From positions 1-64,000 of the forward strand of contig JAHWIK010000015.1 of assembly GCA_019322485.1 (NCBI GenBank): a DNA stretch of 64,000 bases. Reading direction: 5' to 3'. Shown here piece by piece: positions 15,750-24,575 of the stretch. Source of the stretch: Candidatus Woesearchaeota archaeon (GTDB taxonomy: Archaea; Nanobdellota; Nanobdellia; Woesearchaeales; JAHWIC01). How positions within the stretch are numbered: the stretch's first letter is position 1; each line of letters opens with the position of its first letter. A program made the translations under genes and the position numbers. Under the pieces are notes generated by a model. The model did no database searches and was not told the DNA's origin. It worked only from the letters and a program-made list of their open reading frames with translations.

Positions 15750-16264
15750 CAAAAGCTCCAGTTTATCTATGGACAGGCCCTGGTTGGGGCAAGACAACCT
15801 CTGCGTTAGGAGCAGCTATAAGGTCAATTGGCCATGGCTACAAGGTTACAATCATACAGTTTATGAAAGGCCGCAAGGACAGGATTGGCGAGTATCATGT
15901 TCGTAAAAAGCTTGGGTCTAAATACGAGATTCATCAGTTTGGAAGGCCTGGTCTTGTTAAGCTGGGCAAACCTAGTGCTAAAGACAAAGCGCTTGCTCAA
16001 AAGGGTTTTGAAGCTGCTAAAAAAGCAGCAAAGAAAAAGCCGTTTATGCTGGTTTTGGATGAAATAAACCTTGCAGTTGCTGTTGGTTTATTAGATGAGA
16101 AAGAAGTAATTAAGTTCCTGGACAAGGTTCCAGCCAGGACTCATATTTATTTAACAGGCAGGAAGGCTACGCCTGGTTTAAGGAAAAGAGCAGATTTTGT
16201 TAATGAGGTAATAATGAAGAAGGGTCCCAAAAAACTTAAAGGGGAAAAAGGCATTGACTATTAA
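15746..16264 (+). CDS. cobO: Cob(I)alamin adenosyltransferase (CobA/BtuR family), copy 2
   Basis: 172 residues. Walker A YLWTGPGWGKTTSALGAAIR, IIQFMKGRKDRIGEY, MLVLDEINLAVAVGLLDEKE and HIYLTGRKATPGLRKRADFV follow the family order and match copy 1 at 4541-5113, but without the cysteine-rich insert. It ends in the short GEKGIDY tail parallel to ARRGIEF of copy 1. Two paralogues suggest a high demand for adenosylcobalamin or different partner proteins. No cobalamin biosynthesis genes are present in this window. Confidence 0.88.
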   Translation: MTKAPVYLWTGPGWGKTTSALGAAIRSIGHGYKVTIIQFMKGRKDRIGEYHVRKKLGSKYEIHQFGRPGLVKLGKPSAKDKALAQKGFEAAKKAAKKKPFMLVLDEINLAVAVGLLDEKEVIKFLDKVPARTHIYLTGRKATPGLRKRADFVNEVIMKKGPKKLKGEKGIDY

Positions 16265-16265
16265 A

Positions 16266-16382
16266 ATGGTAAAATGGACTTGCATATGCGGATTTGAATT
16301 CAGGGGAATTACCTTTCCTGATAAATGCCCAAGGTGCGGCGTTGATAAGGTAGAACTAGATAAATTGCATGAAGTAGAGTGA
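16266..16382 (+). CDS. Tiny rubredoxin-like zinc-ribbon protein
   Basis: 38 residues from ATG 16266, 1 bp after the upstream stop. Two Cys pairs, CICG and CPRCG, with the spacing WTCICGFEFRG ... KCPRCGVDK, form a rubredoxin-type knuckle pair. It overlaps the endonuclease III start as GTGA. Such mini-ribbons may bind zinc or iron. The context (nth, cobalamin enzyme) does not define a function. Confidence 0.7.
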   Translation: MVKWTCICGFEFRGITFPDKCPRCGVDKVELDKLHEVE

Positions 16383-17050
16383 TTTCTTTGAGAAAAATAA
16401 AAGACATAGCTAAAGTAATTAAGATACTGAAAAAAGAATCAAAGAAATGGAAGTATCCTTTTGTTTCAGATTGGGCTCGTGTTGTTAAAGACCCGTTTAC
16501 AACACTTATTTCTTGCTTGTTATCTCTTAGAACCAAGGATGAGGTTACAGCTAAAGCATCAATTAAATTATTGAAGAAATACAATACCCCAAGAAAGATA
16601 CTGAAATTATCCAATAAACAGATTGAGAAGTTAATCTATCCAGTTGGCTTCTATATTACTAAAGCTAAGAGGATAAAGGAGATTTGTAAGGTTCTTTTGG
16701 AGAAGCATAATGGAAAGACTCCGGATAACTTTGAAGAACTAACCAAACTAAAGGGGGTTGGTCCAAAAACTGCTTCTATTGTTGTAGTTTACGGCTTTAA
16801 CAAGCCAAAGCATATTGCAGTTGATAGTCATGTTTTTCAAATATCAAATCGTTTAGGCTGGGTCAAGACAAAAACACCCGAGCAAACACAGCCTGCCTTA
16901 GAGAAAATAGTTCCAAAGAAATACTTCTATGACTTTAATGAATTGCTTGTTCAGTTTGGACAGAATGTTTGTGTTCCTGTTTCTCCGTTTTGTTCTAAGT
17001 GCAGGATAAGCAAGTACTGTCCTAAGATTGGGGTTAAGAGAAGGAGATAA
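16379..17050 (+). CDS. nth: Endonuclease III (DNA glycosylase/AP lyase)
   Basis: 223 residues, normal length. Base excision repair of oxidised pyrimidines. The helix-hairpin-helix LKGVGPKTASIVVVYGF carries the catalytic Lys, VDSHVFQISNRLGWV carries the catalytic Asp, and the C-terminal CVPVSPFCSKCRISKYCP gives the four [4Fe-4S] ligands. The GTG start at 16379 overlaps the preceding TGA; a TTG a few codons later is possible. Confidence 0.95.
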   Translation: MISLRKIKDIAKVIKILKKESKKWKYPFVSDWARVVKDPFTTLISCLLSLRTKDEVTAKASIKLLKKYNTPRKILKLSNKQIEKLIYPVGFYITKAKRIKEICKVLLEKHNGKTPDNFEELTKLKGVGPKTASIVVVYGFNKPKHIAVDSHVFQISNRLGWVKTKTPEQTQPALEKIVPKKYFYDFNELLVQFGQNVCVPVSPFCSKCRISKYCPKIGVKRRR

Positions 17051-17104
17051 ATTTAAATAATCCAAACTCCATAATCCTTAATATCAACCATTGGAGGTGG
17101 TAAA

Positions 17105-17491
17105 ATGACTGTTTCTGAAATAATAGCTGTGATATTTGCAGTTATAATTTTGGTTAAGATTGTTGTATTGATGGCTGTTAAGCCAAAGAAAATAATAAAG
17201 TTTGCAGATAAGATGATTGCAAAGCCAGTATATAATTCAATTGCCTTTTTAGTTATAATAGCTGTTCTAGGCTGGCTTTTGCTGAAGGAATTAAGCATAG
17301 TGCAAATAATGGCAGCATCATTATTCGGCATCTTTGTATATGCACTTGCCTTAGTACAGTATCCAAAACAATTGGACAGGGTTTACAAGGTCATCCTGAA
17401 AAACCAGAAAAAGATGTGGCTGTCTTGGTTAGTGTGGTTAGTGCTTGCTGTCTGGGTTTTGAAAACAGTGTTTTTCTGCACAGGCGCTTAG
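17105..17491 (+). CDS. Multi-span membrane protein of unknown function
   Basis: 128 residues, preceded by a strong GGAGGTGG. Hydrophobic segments are visible at about 4-25, 44-62, 66-84 and 105-122, separated by lysine-rich loops (KPKKIIKFADKMIAKP; KNQKKMW). No motif or family recognised. It stands alone between nth and tmk with short gaps on both sides. Confidence 0.7.
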   Translation: MTVSEIIAVIFAVIILVKIVVLMAVKPKKIIKFADKMIAKPVYNSIAFLVIIAVLGWLLLKELSIVQIMAASLFGIFVYALALVQYPKQLDRVYKVILKNQKKMWLSWLVWLVLAVWVLKTVFFCTGA

Positions 17492-17534
17492 AAGCTGCGA
17501 AACCTTAATAAACAAGTAAGTTAGGTTCGTTTCT

Positions 17535-18143
17535 ATGAGAAATCTCTTTATAGTAATAGATGGAATGGATGGTAGTGGTAAAGGAGAACAAATTAAGAAG
17601 CTCTCAGAGTATTTTATTTCTAAAGGATATAATGTGCTTAAGACCTTTGAGCCGACTAATGGCAAGTATGGGAAACGGATAAGGAAGATGCTGAGGGAGC
17701 ATAAAGACCCCCTGTCAAATTCAGAGGAGATGCTTGATTTATACTGCATGGACCGGAAAGAGCACCTTAGGAATGAGATTGAGCCGTTCGTTTCAGAAGG
17801 AACAAACAAAATAGTGATTTCAGACAGATATTATCATTCTACTATGGTATTCCAGTCAGCACAGGGAATTCCTATCCAGAAAATAATCAATATGAATAAG
17901 GACTTTAGAAAGCCAGATATAACTCTTATTCTTGATTTAGAGGCTGAATTAGCCTTAGAAAGAGTCAAAAAAAGAGGGAATGGAAAAGAGAAGTTTGAGC
18001 AATTGGGATTTATGGAAAAGCTGAGGATGAACTTCTTGTCATTGCCTAAAATCTTAGATGAAAACATAAAGATAATCGATGCTTCTAAAACTATAGGGGA
18101 AGTATTTGAACAGATTAAAAAAGAAGTTGATAAATTGATTTAA
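17535..18143 (+). CDS. tmk: Thymidylate kinase
   Basis: 202 residues. Phosphorylates dTMP to dTDP. P-loop FIVIDGMDGSGKGEQIKKL, then FEPTNGKYGKRIRKML, the DRYYHSTMVFQSAQG loop with its catalytic DR pair and base-binding residues, and a LID-type RVKKRGNGKEKFEQ segment are all present. With dUTPase (18661-19080) and dCMP deaminase (5645-6094) it gives most of the dTTP route within the window; no thymidylate synthase is seen here. Confidence 0.92.
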   Translation: MRNLFIVIDGMDGSGKGEQIKKLSEYFISKGYNVLKTFEPTNGKYGKRIRKMLREHKDPLSNSEEMLDLYCMDRKEHLRNEIEPFVSEGTNKIVISDRYYHSTMVFQSAQGIPIQKIINMNKDFRKPDITLILDLEAELALERVKKRGNGKEKFEQLGFMEKLRMNFLSLPKILDENIKIIDASKTIGEVFEQIKKEVDKLI

Positions 18144-18460
18144 TAGTATACATTATCAGGATTTTGAGGCCTTCTTCTTGGCTTTATCTTGTCAAAATTG
18201 AAGAATACTGATGCAATTACAATTGCTCCCCCAAGTATCATTGCAGGCTTTGTGTAGTCTCTCTGCACAATAGTAGTTGATTTCTCTATGATAGGTATTT
18301 TATGGCATCCATGGTCAACTCCGCAGTAAAACCCTTCTCCGCAGTCAGAATTTTTGTTGCATTCCCTGCTGCCTAGGTTAACTAACCAGCCCAGAAATAC
18401 GATTATTAGAACTATGATAACAATTGCAACTAAACCTGCATCTGCCTTTTTGTATAACAT
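18140..18460 (-). CDS. Small double-span membrane protein with Cys-rich loop
   Basis: 106 residues. An N-terminal hydrophobic helix (about 8-28, LVAIVIIVLIIVFLGWLV) leads to a short disulfide-like loop, CNKNSDCGEGFYCGVDHGC, then a second helix (about 72-90) and a basic tail. The cysteine spacing resembles the CxxDxDC knots of other surface proteins in this window. Function unknown. It overlaps the convergent tmk stop by 4 bp. Confidence 0.6.
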   Translation of the reverse strand: MLYKKADAGLVAIVIIVLIIVFLGWLVNLGSRECNKNSDCGEGFYCGVDHGCHKIPIIEKSTTIVQRDYTKPAMILGGAIVIASVFFNFDKIKPRRRPQNPDNVYY

Positions 18461-18516
18461 TTTAATTGATAGGATATAGAAGTAGAAGACTGATATTTAA
18501 ATCTTTTTGTTGTTGA

Positions 18517-18639
18517 CTACTTTGAAGTGGATAAATCCTTAGTATCTATGATTTCAGCGGTTTCTTCTTTTTTTGCAGCAAAATCCCCTAATGTCTTGTT
18601 TTTCTTTATTGTCTCATAGCTTACTGAAATTTGAATCAC
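18517..18639 (-). CDS. Possible small protein downstream of dut
   Basis: 40 codons from a GTG at 18639 to TAG at 18517, MIQISVSYETIKKNKTLGDF then a Lys/Glu-rich end. It lies 21 bp after the dUTPase stop on the same strand and fills most of an otherwise empty gap. The start is weak: the GTG lies within its own best ribosome-binding-like GAGGTG. No family recognised, so this is a low-confidence call. Confidence 0.3.
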   Translation of the reverse strand: MIQISVSYETIKKNKTLGDFAAKKEETAEIIDTKDLSTSK

Positions 18640-18660
18640 CTCTTTTTTTATGCCCCTTTT

Positions 18661-19080
18661 TTAAATGCCTGTACTTCCGAAACCTCTTTCCCCTCTAGCA
18701 GTATCATCTAGGTTGCCTGCTTCTTTGATTTTAGCAGCAACAACTGGCTGTATAAGCAGCTGTGCTATCTTCATGTCCTTCTTTATCTCAAAATCATCTT
18801 TGCCTAGATTCTTTAGGATTATGCAGACCTCACCCCGGTAGGTAGAATCTACTACGCCGCCCATTACATGGAGTGAGTTGTTTGATGCTAAACCGCTGCG
18901 GTCCCAAACTAAGCCGACATAGCCTTGAGGTATAGCGATCTTTACACCAGTTGATATTGGCCTCTCCTCCATTGGTTTTAGGATATAATCTTCAGCAGAA
19001 TAAAAGTCTAAACCAGCATCATCCTCATGAGCATAGCTTGGTGTTTTCACGTCGACTATTTTTTGGATGCTGATTTCCAT
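18661..19080 (-). CDS. dut: dUTP diphosphatase
   Basis: 139 residues, trimeric type. Hydrolyses dUTP to dUMP, preventing uracil incorporation and feeding dTMP synthesis. All five motifs are visible: DAGLDFYSAED, DRSGLASN, GGVVDSTYRGEVCIIL, KIAQLLIQPV and RGERGFGSTG. The start at 19080 begins MEISIQKIV, as is common in archaeal dUTPases. It is monocistronic or followed only by the doubtful small gene at 18517. Confidence 0.96.
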   Translation of the reverse strand: MEISIQKIVDVKTPSYAHEDDAGLDFYSAEDYILKPMEERPISTGVKIAIPQGYVGLVWDRSGLASNNSLHVMGGVVDSTYRGEVCIILKNLGKDDFEIKKDMKIAQLLIQPVVAAKIKEAGNLDDTARGERGFGSTGI

Positions 19081-19179
19081 TTTCGATGATAAATTTTAGG
19101 GACTAACTCATATATAAATAAATTGTAAATGTAAAATATATTAAACAAAAGTATGTGTTGCAGTTATTGAAAAGAAATT

Positions 19180-19698
19180 TTACTTGGCTTTAAAATCAAC
19201 CAAGGCTGCAAGATTATGTTTCAGGATCTTGCCATTGCTTGAAGAAATCTTTATGTTTAATGTGTTGAATGACTGCGTCAAATAGGTTATATTCCATAGA
19301 TTGCCTAGACCAGGCAGGTTTTGGAGTATCAGGATAACCTTTACAGGCAGCTCTTTAGGATATTTTTCCTTTTGGAGTCCACTAGCTTTTTTTAATACAT
19401 CGTCGATATTTAATTTAGCTTCTTTAAGGTCTATTTCTTTAATTTCTGTTTCCTCTTTCTTGAAAATATCCTCCTCTGGTTTCATCTCAACATCATCCTT
19501 TTTTATTATGAATGTTGTCACTTTGTCATTCTTCTTATTGTAAAAACCAAGCTGCCAGTCGTCAAGTTCATTGCTGTTTTTTACCATATTGAACGCATAA
19601 GAGAAATAGCATTCCTTGTTCTCTTTTTTCCATTCTTTAAATTCTGAGTCAGATTCCAACTGTTTTAACGCTTTCTTCAGCCTTTCCATATTTTTCAT
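19180..19698 (-). CDS. Soluble protein of unknown function
   Basis: 172 residues, no membrane segment. The N-terminal half is charged and helical (MERLKKALKQLESDSEFKEW), followed by a beta-rich stretch KVTTFIIKKDDVEM, an acidic/lysine linker, and a C-terminal block GNLWNITYLTQSFNTLNIKI that looks like a folded sandwich strand pattern. I recall similar proteins only as uncharacterised DPANN entries and assign no family. It has an AT-rich promoter region shared with the divergent TYW1 gene. Confidence 0.6.
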   Translation of the reverse strand: MKNMERLKKALKQLESDSEFKEWKKENKECYFSYAFNMVKNSNELDDWQLGFYNKKNDKVTTFIIKKDDVEMKPEEDIFKKEETEIKEIDLKEAKLNIDDVLKKASGLQKEKYPKELPVKVILILQNLPGLGNLWNITYLTQSFNTLNIKISSSNGKILKHNLAALVDFKAK

Positions 19699-19741
19699 TT
19701 TTCTGTCAATATTTATATAAGTTTGGTTTTTCCTTAATCAT

Positions 19742-20680
19742 ATGATATCAGAGCTGAAGAAGAAAGACTTGTACCATCAGGGATATAGGGTTGTAGGTAA
19801 TCATTCTGCTGTTAAGGTATGTTTATGGTGCAAAAAGGCTATTCGTAAAGAGGATAGTTGTTATAAGAGTACTTTTTATGGAATTAATTCTCATAGATGC
19901 GTTCAGATGACTCCTGCTCTGCAGTTTTGTAGTAATAGGTGCATTTGGTGCTGGAGAGATGTTGATTTTACTAAAGCAAAGTGGACAGGTCCAGTTGATA
20001 AGCCTAAAGATATTGTTGACGGGTGTATTGAGGAACACATTAGGTATTTACGCGGTTTTGGGGGGAATCCCAAACGGAATAAGAAACGGTATGAAGAATC
20101 ACTTAAGCCAAAGCATTTTGCTATTTCTCTTGCAGGAGAACCAACACTTTATCCAAAACTACCTGAGTTGATTAAAGAGATACATTCTCGGGGGATGACT
20201 TCTTTTTTAGTTACAAATGGAACAAATCCATCAATGCTTAAGAGATTAATAAAAAATCAGCCAACACAGATTTACATGACTTTGCCTGCTCCTGACGAGG
20301 AAACTTACAAGAAAGTATGTAGCCCATTAATTAAGAATCAATGGGAAAATATCATTAAAACTTTGAAATTATTAAAAAATTTTAAACGTAGTGCAATCAG
20401 ATTAACATTAGTAAAGAATTACAATATGATTAAGCCTGATGAATACGCAGAATTGATTGAAAGTTCTGGTGCTGATTTTGTTGAAGCAAAAGCGTACATG
20501 TGGGTTGGTTATTCAAGGCAAAGATTATCAATAAAGAAAATGCCATTATTCCCTGAAATTAAAAAATTCTCAAAAGAAATAGTTAAGCATTCTAGCCTGA
20601 AAATCATCGACGAGAAAAAAGAAAGTCGCGTTGTTTTATTAATGAAGAAAGACAGAAAGGATAGGATTATTGAGTTCTAG
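19742..20680 (+). CDS. taw1 (tyw1): tRNA 4-demethylwyosine synthase
   Basis: 312 residues, archaeal TYW1. Radical SAM enzyme forming imG-14 at G37 of tRNA-Phe from N1-methylguanosine and pyruvate. The extra-cluster cysteines CLWCKKAIRKEDSCYK, the RCVQMTPALQFCSNRCIWCW stretch holding the radical SAM CxxxCxxC, and FAISLAGEPTLYPKLPELI are all typical. Its presence is a strong archaeal marker. The ATG at 19742 lies about 25 nt after an AT-rich TATA-like run, suggesting leaderless translation. Confidence 0.95.
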   Translation: MISELKKKDLYHQGYRVVGNHSAVKVCLWCKKAIRKEDSCYKSTFYGINSHRCVQMTPALQFCSNRCIWCWRDVDFTKAKWTGPVDKPKDIVDGCIEEHIRYLRGFGGNPKRNKKRYEESLKPKHFAISLAGEPTLYPKLPELIKEIHSRGMTSFLVTNGTNPSMLKRLIKNQPTQIYMTLPAPDEETYKKVCSPLIKNQWENIIKTLKLLKNFKRSAIRLTLVKNYNMIKPDEYAELIESSGADFVEAKAYMWVGYSRQRLSIKKMPLFPEIKKFSKEIVKHSSLKIIDEKKESRVVLLMKKDRKDRIIEF

Positions 20681-21533
20681 CAAAGTCTACTTCTGGCAAC
20701 TTGTCTGCAAGAATTGTTACTTTTCTCAAGACATTTCCAGCTTCGTACTGTGCTTGATTTGGGTCAGCTTTCACCATATAACTAATTCCTCTGGTGCCTT
20801 GAACCCACCTTAAAACATCCCTTGTCCCGCTAGTCACAGACTCTTTAATACCTTCTACTTGCGCTCTGTTTGTTTCTAAATTTGCAGGCGACAAACTTAT
20901 CTGCATTCTGCCTGAGCTACGATTACCTCTAGCATTCCAAGAATAACCTTTACTATCAAAGCTTAAGCAATTGCCGTTAGTAGAGCTTATCAAGCCGGCA
21001 ACCTTTTGTTTAAGCCCAGAATAAGCCACCATATCCTTAAGCAAAGCACCTAAATGAGTATACAGCATCTCTACTTTTCTTTGGTATTCATCATTCTTGA
21101 ATTGGGTTTTTCTTGGCCTCTGGTATTTTATATCAACCCTATGCCAAAAAACACCTTCTCTGACTTTTTCTTTTTCAATAGAGAGTGTAACAGAATCATC
21201 ACCTTTTAGTCTATATGCCTTTTCCTCACCATCTACTTTCTCCCAAGTGCCATACCATTCTATTGCTTCTTCGATTCTCTCAGTGTCTTGCAACATTTCT
21301 AGGATAAGTCCAACACCATAATCCAATCTCTTGCCACTTGTTTTTGCATTTGGATTGCCAAACTCAGGATGAGTAACTCTAGATCTTAGCCTGAATGTTA
21401 AGTTAGCTAATGGGTCATTATACCATTGTGACTTAGTTGTTTTGCCAGAATCTTCTGGTCCTTCATCAATCTGACTAACTATTTCTCCATATGCTTCTTT
21501 TACACACTTAACTAAGCCTCCTATGTTTCCCAT
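20667..21533 (-). CDS. Protein of unknown function
   Basis: 288 residues, soluble. No family recognised. Visible features are an N-terminal segment (GGLVKCVKEAYGEIVSQIDE), a beta-rich centre (ERIEEAIEWYGTWEKVDGEE; RLKGDDSVTLSIEKEKVREG), and Arg/Asn/Ser-rich patches (SWNARGNRSSGRMQIS). The end overlaps the TYW1 stop by 14 bp in convergent orientation. Such Asp/Asn/Ser-rich singletons with unusual composition recur in this window (also 22242 and 25623). Confidence 0.65.
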   Translation of the reverse strand: MGNIGGLVKCVKEAYGEIVSQIDEGPEDSGKTTKSQWYNDPLANLTFRLRSRVTHPEFGNPNAKTSGKRLDYGVGLILEMLQDTERIEEAIEWYGTWEKVDGEEKAYRLKGDDSVTLSIEKEKVREGVFWHRVDIKYQRPRKTQFKNDEYQRKVEMLYTHLGALLKDMVAYSGLKQKVAGLISSTNGNCLSFDSKGYSWNARGNRSSGRMQISLSPANLETNRAQVEGIKESVTSGTRDVLRWVQGTRGISYMVKADPNQAQYEAGNVLRKVTILADKLPEVDFARTQ

Positions 21534-21583
21534 TTTCTCTAATAATGGCGAGAATAGGCTGTTTATAAACTTTTCTTAGAAAA

Positions 21584-22183
21584 CTAGATGCTAATAATCT
21601 TCCCGTAAGGCCCTGGATTAATTATCCTTGTGTCATTTATCTTGTCTTCTTTGCCGGCATTTTCATGCAAATGGCCTGAGATAACAAGGATTATTGAATT
21701 TGTTTTCTTGATGAAGTTCTTTATTGACTTATTCCCGCAGGGCTCTTCCATAATCAAATCAACTTTTGTTTTGTATGGAGGAGCATGTGTTATGAGTATG
21801 GTTTTTGGATTTCCCAGTTTCTTTATCCTTTCTCCAAACTGCTTGGATAGCTTTTCAAATCCTTTATCACGCATTGAGAAGCCTCCGCCGCCATAGCCAA
21901 GGAAAAAGTAGCCATTCTCTTTATAGCCGCGGGCATGCAGAAAGGTTATGTTCTTGAACTTTGAGCATATCTTTTTTAATTCTGTTTCTTCTTCATGATT
22001 TCCGTGTATCATCAGGATTGGTTTGTTCAGCTTGCTTAGCTTTTCCAAGAAATAATTAGTACCCTGGCCAAATATCGTCAAATCACCTGCGCAGACTATC
22101 AAATCAGCTTTAGCTGACCGCTTCTTTATCTTCTTCAATGCAGTCAGGCTTCCATGCATGTCAACAAAGGCCAGGATTTTCAT
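21584..22183 (-). CDS. YfcE-like metallophosphoesterase
   Basis: 199 residues. Compact calcineurin-like phosphoesterase with AFVDMHGSL, VCAGDLTIFG, LMIHGNHEEE, ILITHAPPYK and LVISGHLHENAG, i.e. all metal-binding blocks in order. Its size matches the YfcE/MJ0936 group of small archaeal phosphodiesterases. Natural substrate not determinable. The start at 22183 is divergent from the PIN-like gene at 22242. Confidence 0.88.
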   Translation of the reverse strand: MKILAFVDMHGSLTALKKIKKRSAKADLIVCAGDLTIFGQGTNYFLEKLSKLNKPILMIHGNHEEETELKKICSKFKNITFLHARGYKENGYFFLGYGGGGFSMRDKGFEKLSKQFGERIKKLGNPKTILITHAPPYKTKVDLIMEEPCGNKSIKNFIKKTNSIILVISGHLHENAGKEDKINDTRIINPGPYGKIISI

Positions 22184-22241
22184 TTTATTCTTTAATTTAG
22201 ATTTTAATATTTAAATTGATTGATTATATTGTAACTACTAA

Positions 22242-23384
22242 TTGATAGTAAGAATAGAAAGGTTTATAAAATACCCTATAGTCATAATAACAGATAAGAT
22301 GGATAGTCACTTTAATTGGAGACATGTAATAGCAGCACATGATTTAGTTGTAGTAGACCCTAGTGCTATGTGGTATTCTTTTAGAGAGGATATGTCTGAT
22401 GAAGAGAGGGCAGAGTTTGCAGCAAGACGCCTTGTTCCTGATTCCCATTTTGAGAAGTTCATAGGTTATCTTGAGGTGATGGCAGAGCTTCTTGAAAAAA
22501 ACAATAACCTAGCAGTTACTCCTGAATCCAAGAGGGAATTTGCTTCTTTTAGGGAGAGTCTTGAGAAACATGTTGTTAAGGTGCCTTTGAGAAGTGACGT
22601 GGGTAAAGCTGAGCAGTTCCATCCAGTTATGTGTGCGCTTGAGAAGGCAGTTGAAGGTGCTGTTTTTCAGATGCCTGAGAGAGCATATCGTGCATTACAC
22701 TCTTATTTTGGGCCGATACTTGAGCGTGGTTTTGATCTGACTGAAGCAGATGTGTCTAATATTGTGGCTGCAATTGCTTATAATGGAGATACAGCACTAG
22801 TTACAAATGATTCATCTCAGGTAAATGCAGCATTATTTGCTTTGAGATGCACGAATTCAGAGCATTTTGGAAAGCGCTTTAGATTAGGTGAGAAAGCATA
22901 TCAGCCTACTCCTGTGTCAGTCTATTCTTTCTCAAGAGGGGACAATCCTGGATACACTTTGCAGACAGAGCTAAGACCGGTCAGGAGAAAGAGGGTAAGA
23001 TCTGGCCAGCCTGGATGGGGAGACTCTGCTTTAAATCAAGGAGAGGCAAGTAAGCTAATAGAAGCAGCAAGAAATATTGGCTGGATAGCAGAACCAACTA
23101 AATGGGGTGCTAGATTAGTAAGGCCACCTAGTGAGGCATTATTGACTGCAGAGGTGACTATAGTTAAAAACCCGGGAGGAGATATGCATTACAGCGGCAC
23201 TCTTTTTGATAATACTGGTGGTTCTATAAGGAGATGGAATCTTGGTTCTTCATTAAAGATGGGAGATGTTATGCATGCATTGATTGGACTTGTAACACCT
23301 TATATGACTGGAAAGCTAGACGGCAGAGAAATAACAGATCCAGGTATCTTAAAGGTACATAGAAAGTATAAGCTTCCTGGTTAA
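22242..23384 (+). CDS. Large PIN-like domain protein (putative nuclease)
   Basis: 380 residues from a TTG at 22242. Acidic residues occur in PIN-like order: HDLVVVDPSAMW (first Asp), NNNLAVTPESKREF (Glu), TEADVSNIVAAIAY (Asp) and ALVTNDSSQVNAAL (fourth acidic position). This covers about residues 30-200. The C-terminal part has no recognised fold but contains a basic patch, RPVRRKRVRSGQPGW, and a beta-rich block with GDMHYSGTLFDNTGGS. Unusually long for a PIN protein. A ribonuclease role is inference from motif order only. Confidence 0.6.
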   Translation: MIVRIERFIKYPIVIITDKMDSHFNWRHVIAAHDLVVVDPSAMWYSFREDMSDEERAEFAARRLVPDSHFEKFIGYLEVMAELLEKNNNLAVTPESKREFASFRESLEKHVVKVPLRSDVGKAEQFHPVMCALEKAVEGAVFQMPERAYRALHSYFGPILERGFDLTEADVSNIVAAIAYNGDTALVTNDSSQVNAALFALRCTNSEHFGKRFRLGEKAYQPTPVSVYSFSRGDNPGYTLQTELRPVRRKRVRSGQPGWGDSALNQGEASKLIEAARNIGWIAEPTKWGARLVRPPSEALLTAEVTIVKNPGGDMHYSGTLFDNTGGSIRRWNLGSSLKMGDVMHALIGLVTPYMTGKLDGREITDPGILKVHRKYKLPG

Positions 23385-24575
23385 CTACAGAACAGAATAA
23401 TAATCTTCTAAAACAATCTTATCCATATTCTCCAGGTCTCTTACAACATATAATCTGCCATTTCCCAGTTCTGTAATCCTTTCTGCCAGGGCTTTTGCTT
23501 TTGGCTCTAGCTTTATTCCAATCAAAGAAATAGTTATTCCAGCATTTCTTGCTTCTGAGATTGCTCTTATTGTTGCGTTCTCAGGGTCACTACCAACAGT
23601 TGGCATTGCGTCTGTTATAAGAATCAAATGCTTTGTTATGTTTTCATTCGGGAATAACTCAATTGCTTTCTCTATTGTCTTTACAATGTTTGTTTCTTTT
23701 GAGGCCCTTATCTTTGTGATTTCTTTTAACAGCATTCCAAAGTCATTTGTTGGTTCAATAGCTGTTTTTACTTCTGAACCAAATACAATTAAGCCAACCT
23801 TGTCTTTTTCATTAAGGGCTTTAAACGCTAATGCAACACCTGCTTTTTTGCAGACATCAATCTTTGCGCCTTTCATTGAGCCGGATGCATCTAGGGCATA
23901 GATGATTGATATGCGGCCTTTTCTCTGCCTTTCAAATGTCCTTAGGTCCTCTTTGATTAACTCCTTATGAGACCTTCTTACTGCCAGCTTGATTGAATCC
24001 CTTATTGCCAAATCCTTGTATCTATCTCCTTTCTTGTATAGCTTGACATCCATCTTGTCGCCGTAATGCGCAGCTTTTTTATGCACTTTCTCTCCTAGAA
24101 TTCCTTTAGGCATTAGATTGCTTAATTCTTCTGTGTAAAGAATTAATGATGCAAGCTCAACACCTTTTTCCAGAATATTCCCTCTGCTGTCAATTAATTT
24201 ATTATCTTTTAATTTCTCAATGTTCTCTTCAATATTCTTTCTTATCTCTTTCTGGAACTCAGGGATATTTATGTTTTTCTGGATATAGCCTGGCTCGTAA
24301 TTGCTTAATAACCTTAGAATTGTGGGGCCAAAGACCTTCTTAGCCATTGAATAGCTTTTAACAAGCTGCTCCATCATTAAATCAGGAGTAAAGCAGCTAA
24401 GGCCCTGGTTGATTGATTCTCTTATAAGCTTGCCGTCCTTGACTGTTTTCTTGTCGTTCTCAAGAACAGAATGCATTAATTTATCTCCAACCTTGCCTCT
24501 TGATAGTTTACCAGAAAGTTCTGTTATATCAGCCAGCTTTTCTACTTTAGTTTGCCGGCTGTCAAAGGCCACCAC
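23385..24575 (-). CDS. VWA-domain protein, MoxR/Mg-chelatase-D-like partner
   Basis: About 396 residues. The C-terminal half (about 235-412 in the longest frame) is a von Willebrand A domain: SIIYALDASGSMKGAKID (MIDAS DxSxS), a conserved Thr in SKETNIVKTIEKA and Asp in HLILITDAMPTVGSD. The N-terminal half is helical and basic. In the longest reading the start is a TTG overlapping the AAA gene by 62 bp; GTG at 24575 or 24572 overlaps only 11-14 bp and is more likely. AAA plus VWA pairs usually act as chaperone-like metal or complex insertion machines. Confidence 0.85.
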   Translation of the reverse strand: MVAFDSRQTKVEKLADITELSGKLSRGKVGDKLMHSVLENDKKTVKDGKLIRESINQGLSCFTPDLMMEQLVKSYSMAKKVFGPTILRLLSNYEPGYIQKNINIPEFQKEIRKNIEENIEKLKDNKLIDSRGNILEKGVELASLILYTEELSNLMPKGILGEKVHKKAAHYGDKMDVKLYKKGDRYKDLAIRDSIKLAVRRSHKELIKEDLRTFERQRKGRISIIYALDASGSMKGAKIDVCKKAGVALAFKALNEKDKVGLIVFGSEVKTAIEPTNDFGMLLKEITKIRASKETNIVKTIEKAIELFPNENITKHLILITDAMPTVGSDPENATIRAISEARNAGITISLIGIKLEPKAKALAERITELGNGRLYVVRDLENMDKIVLEDYYSVL

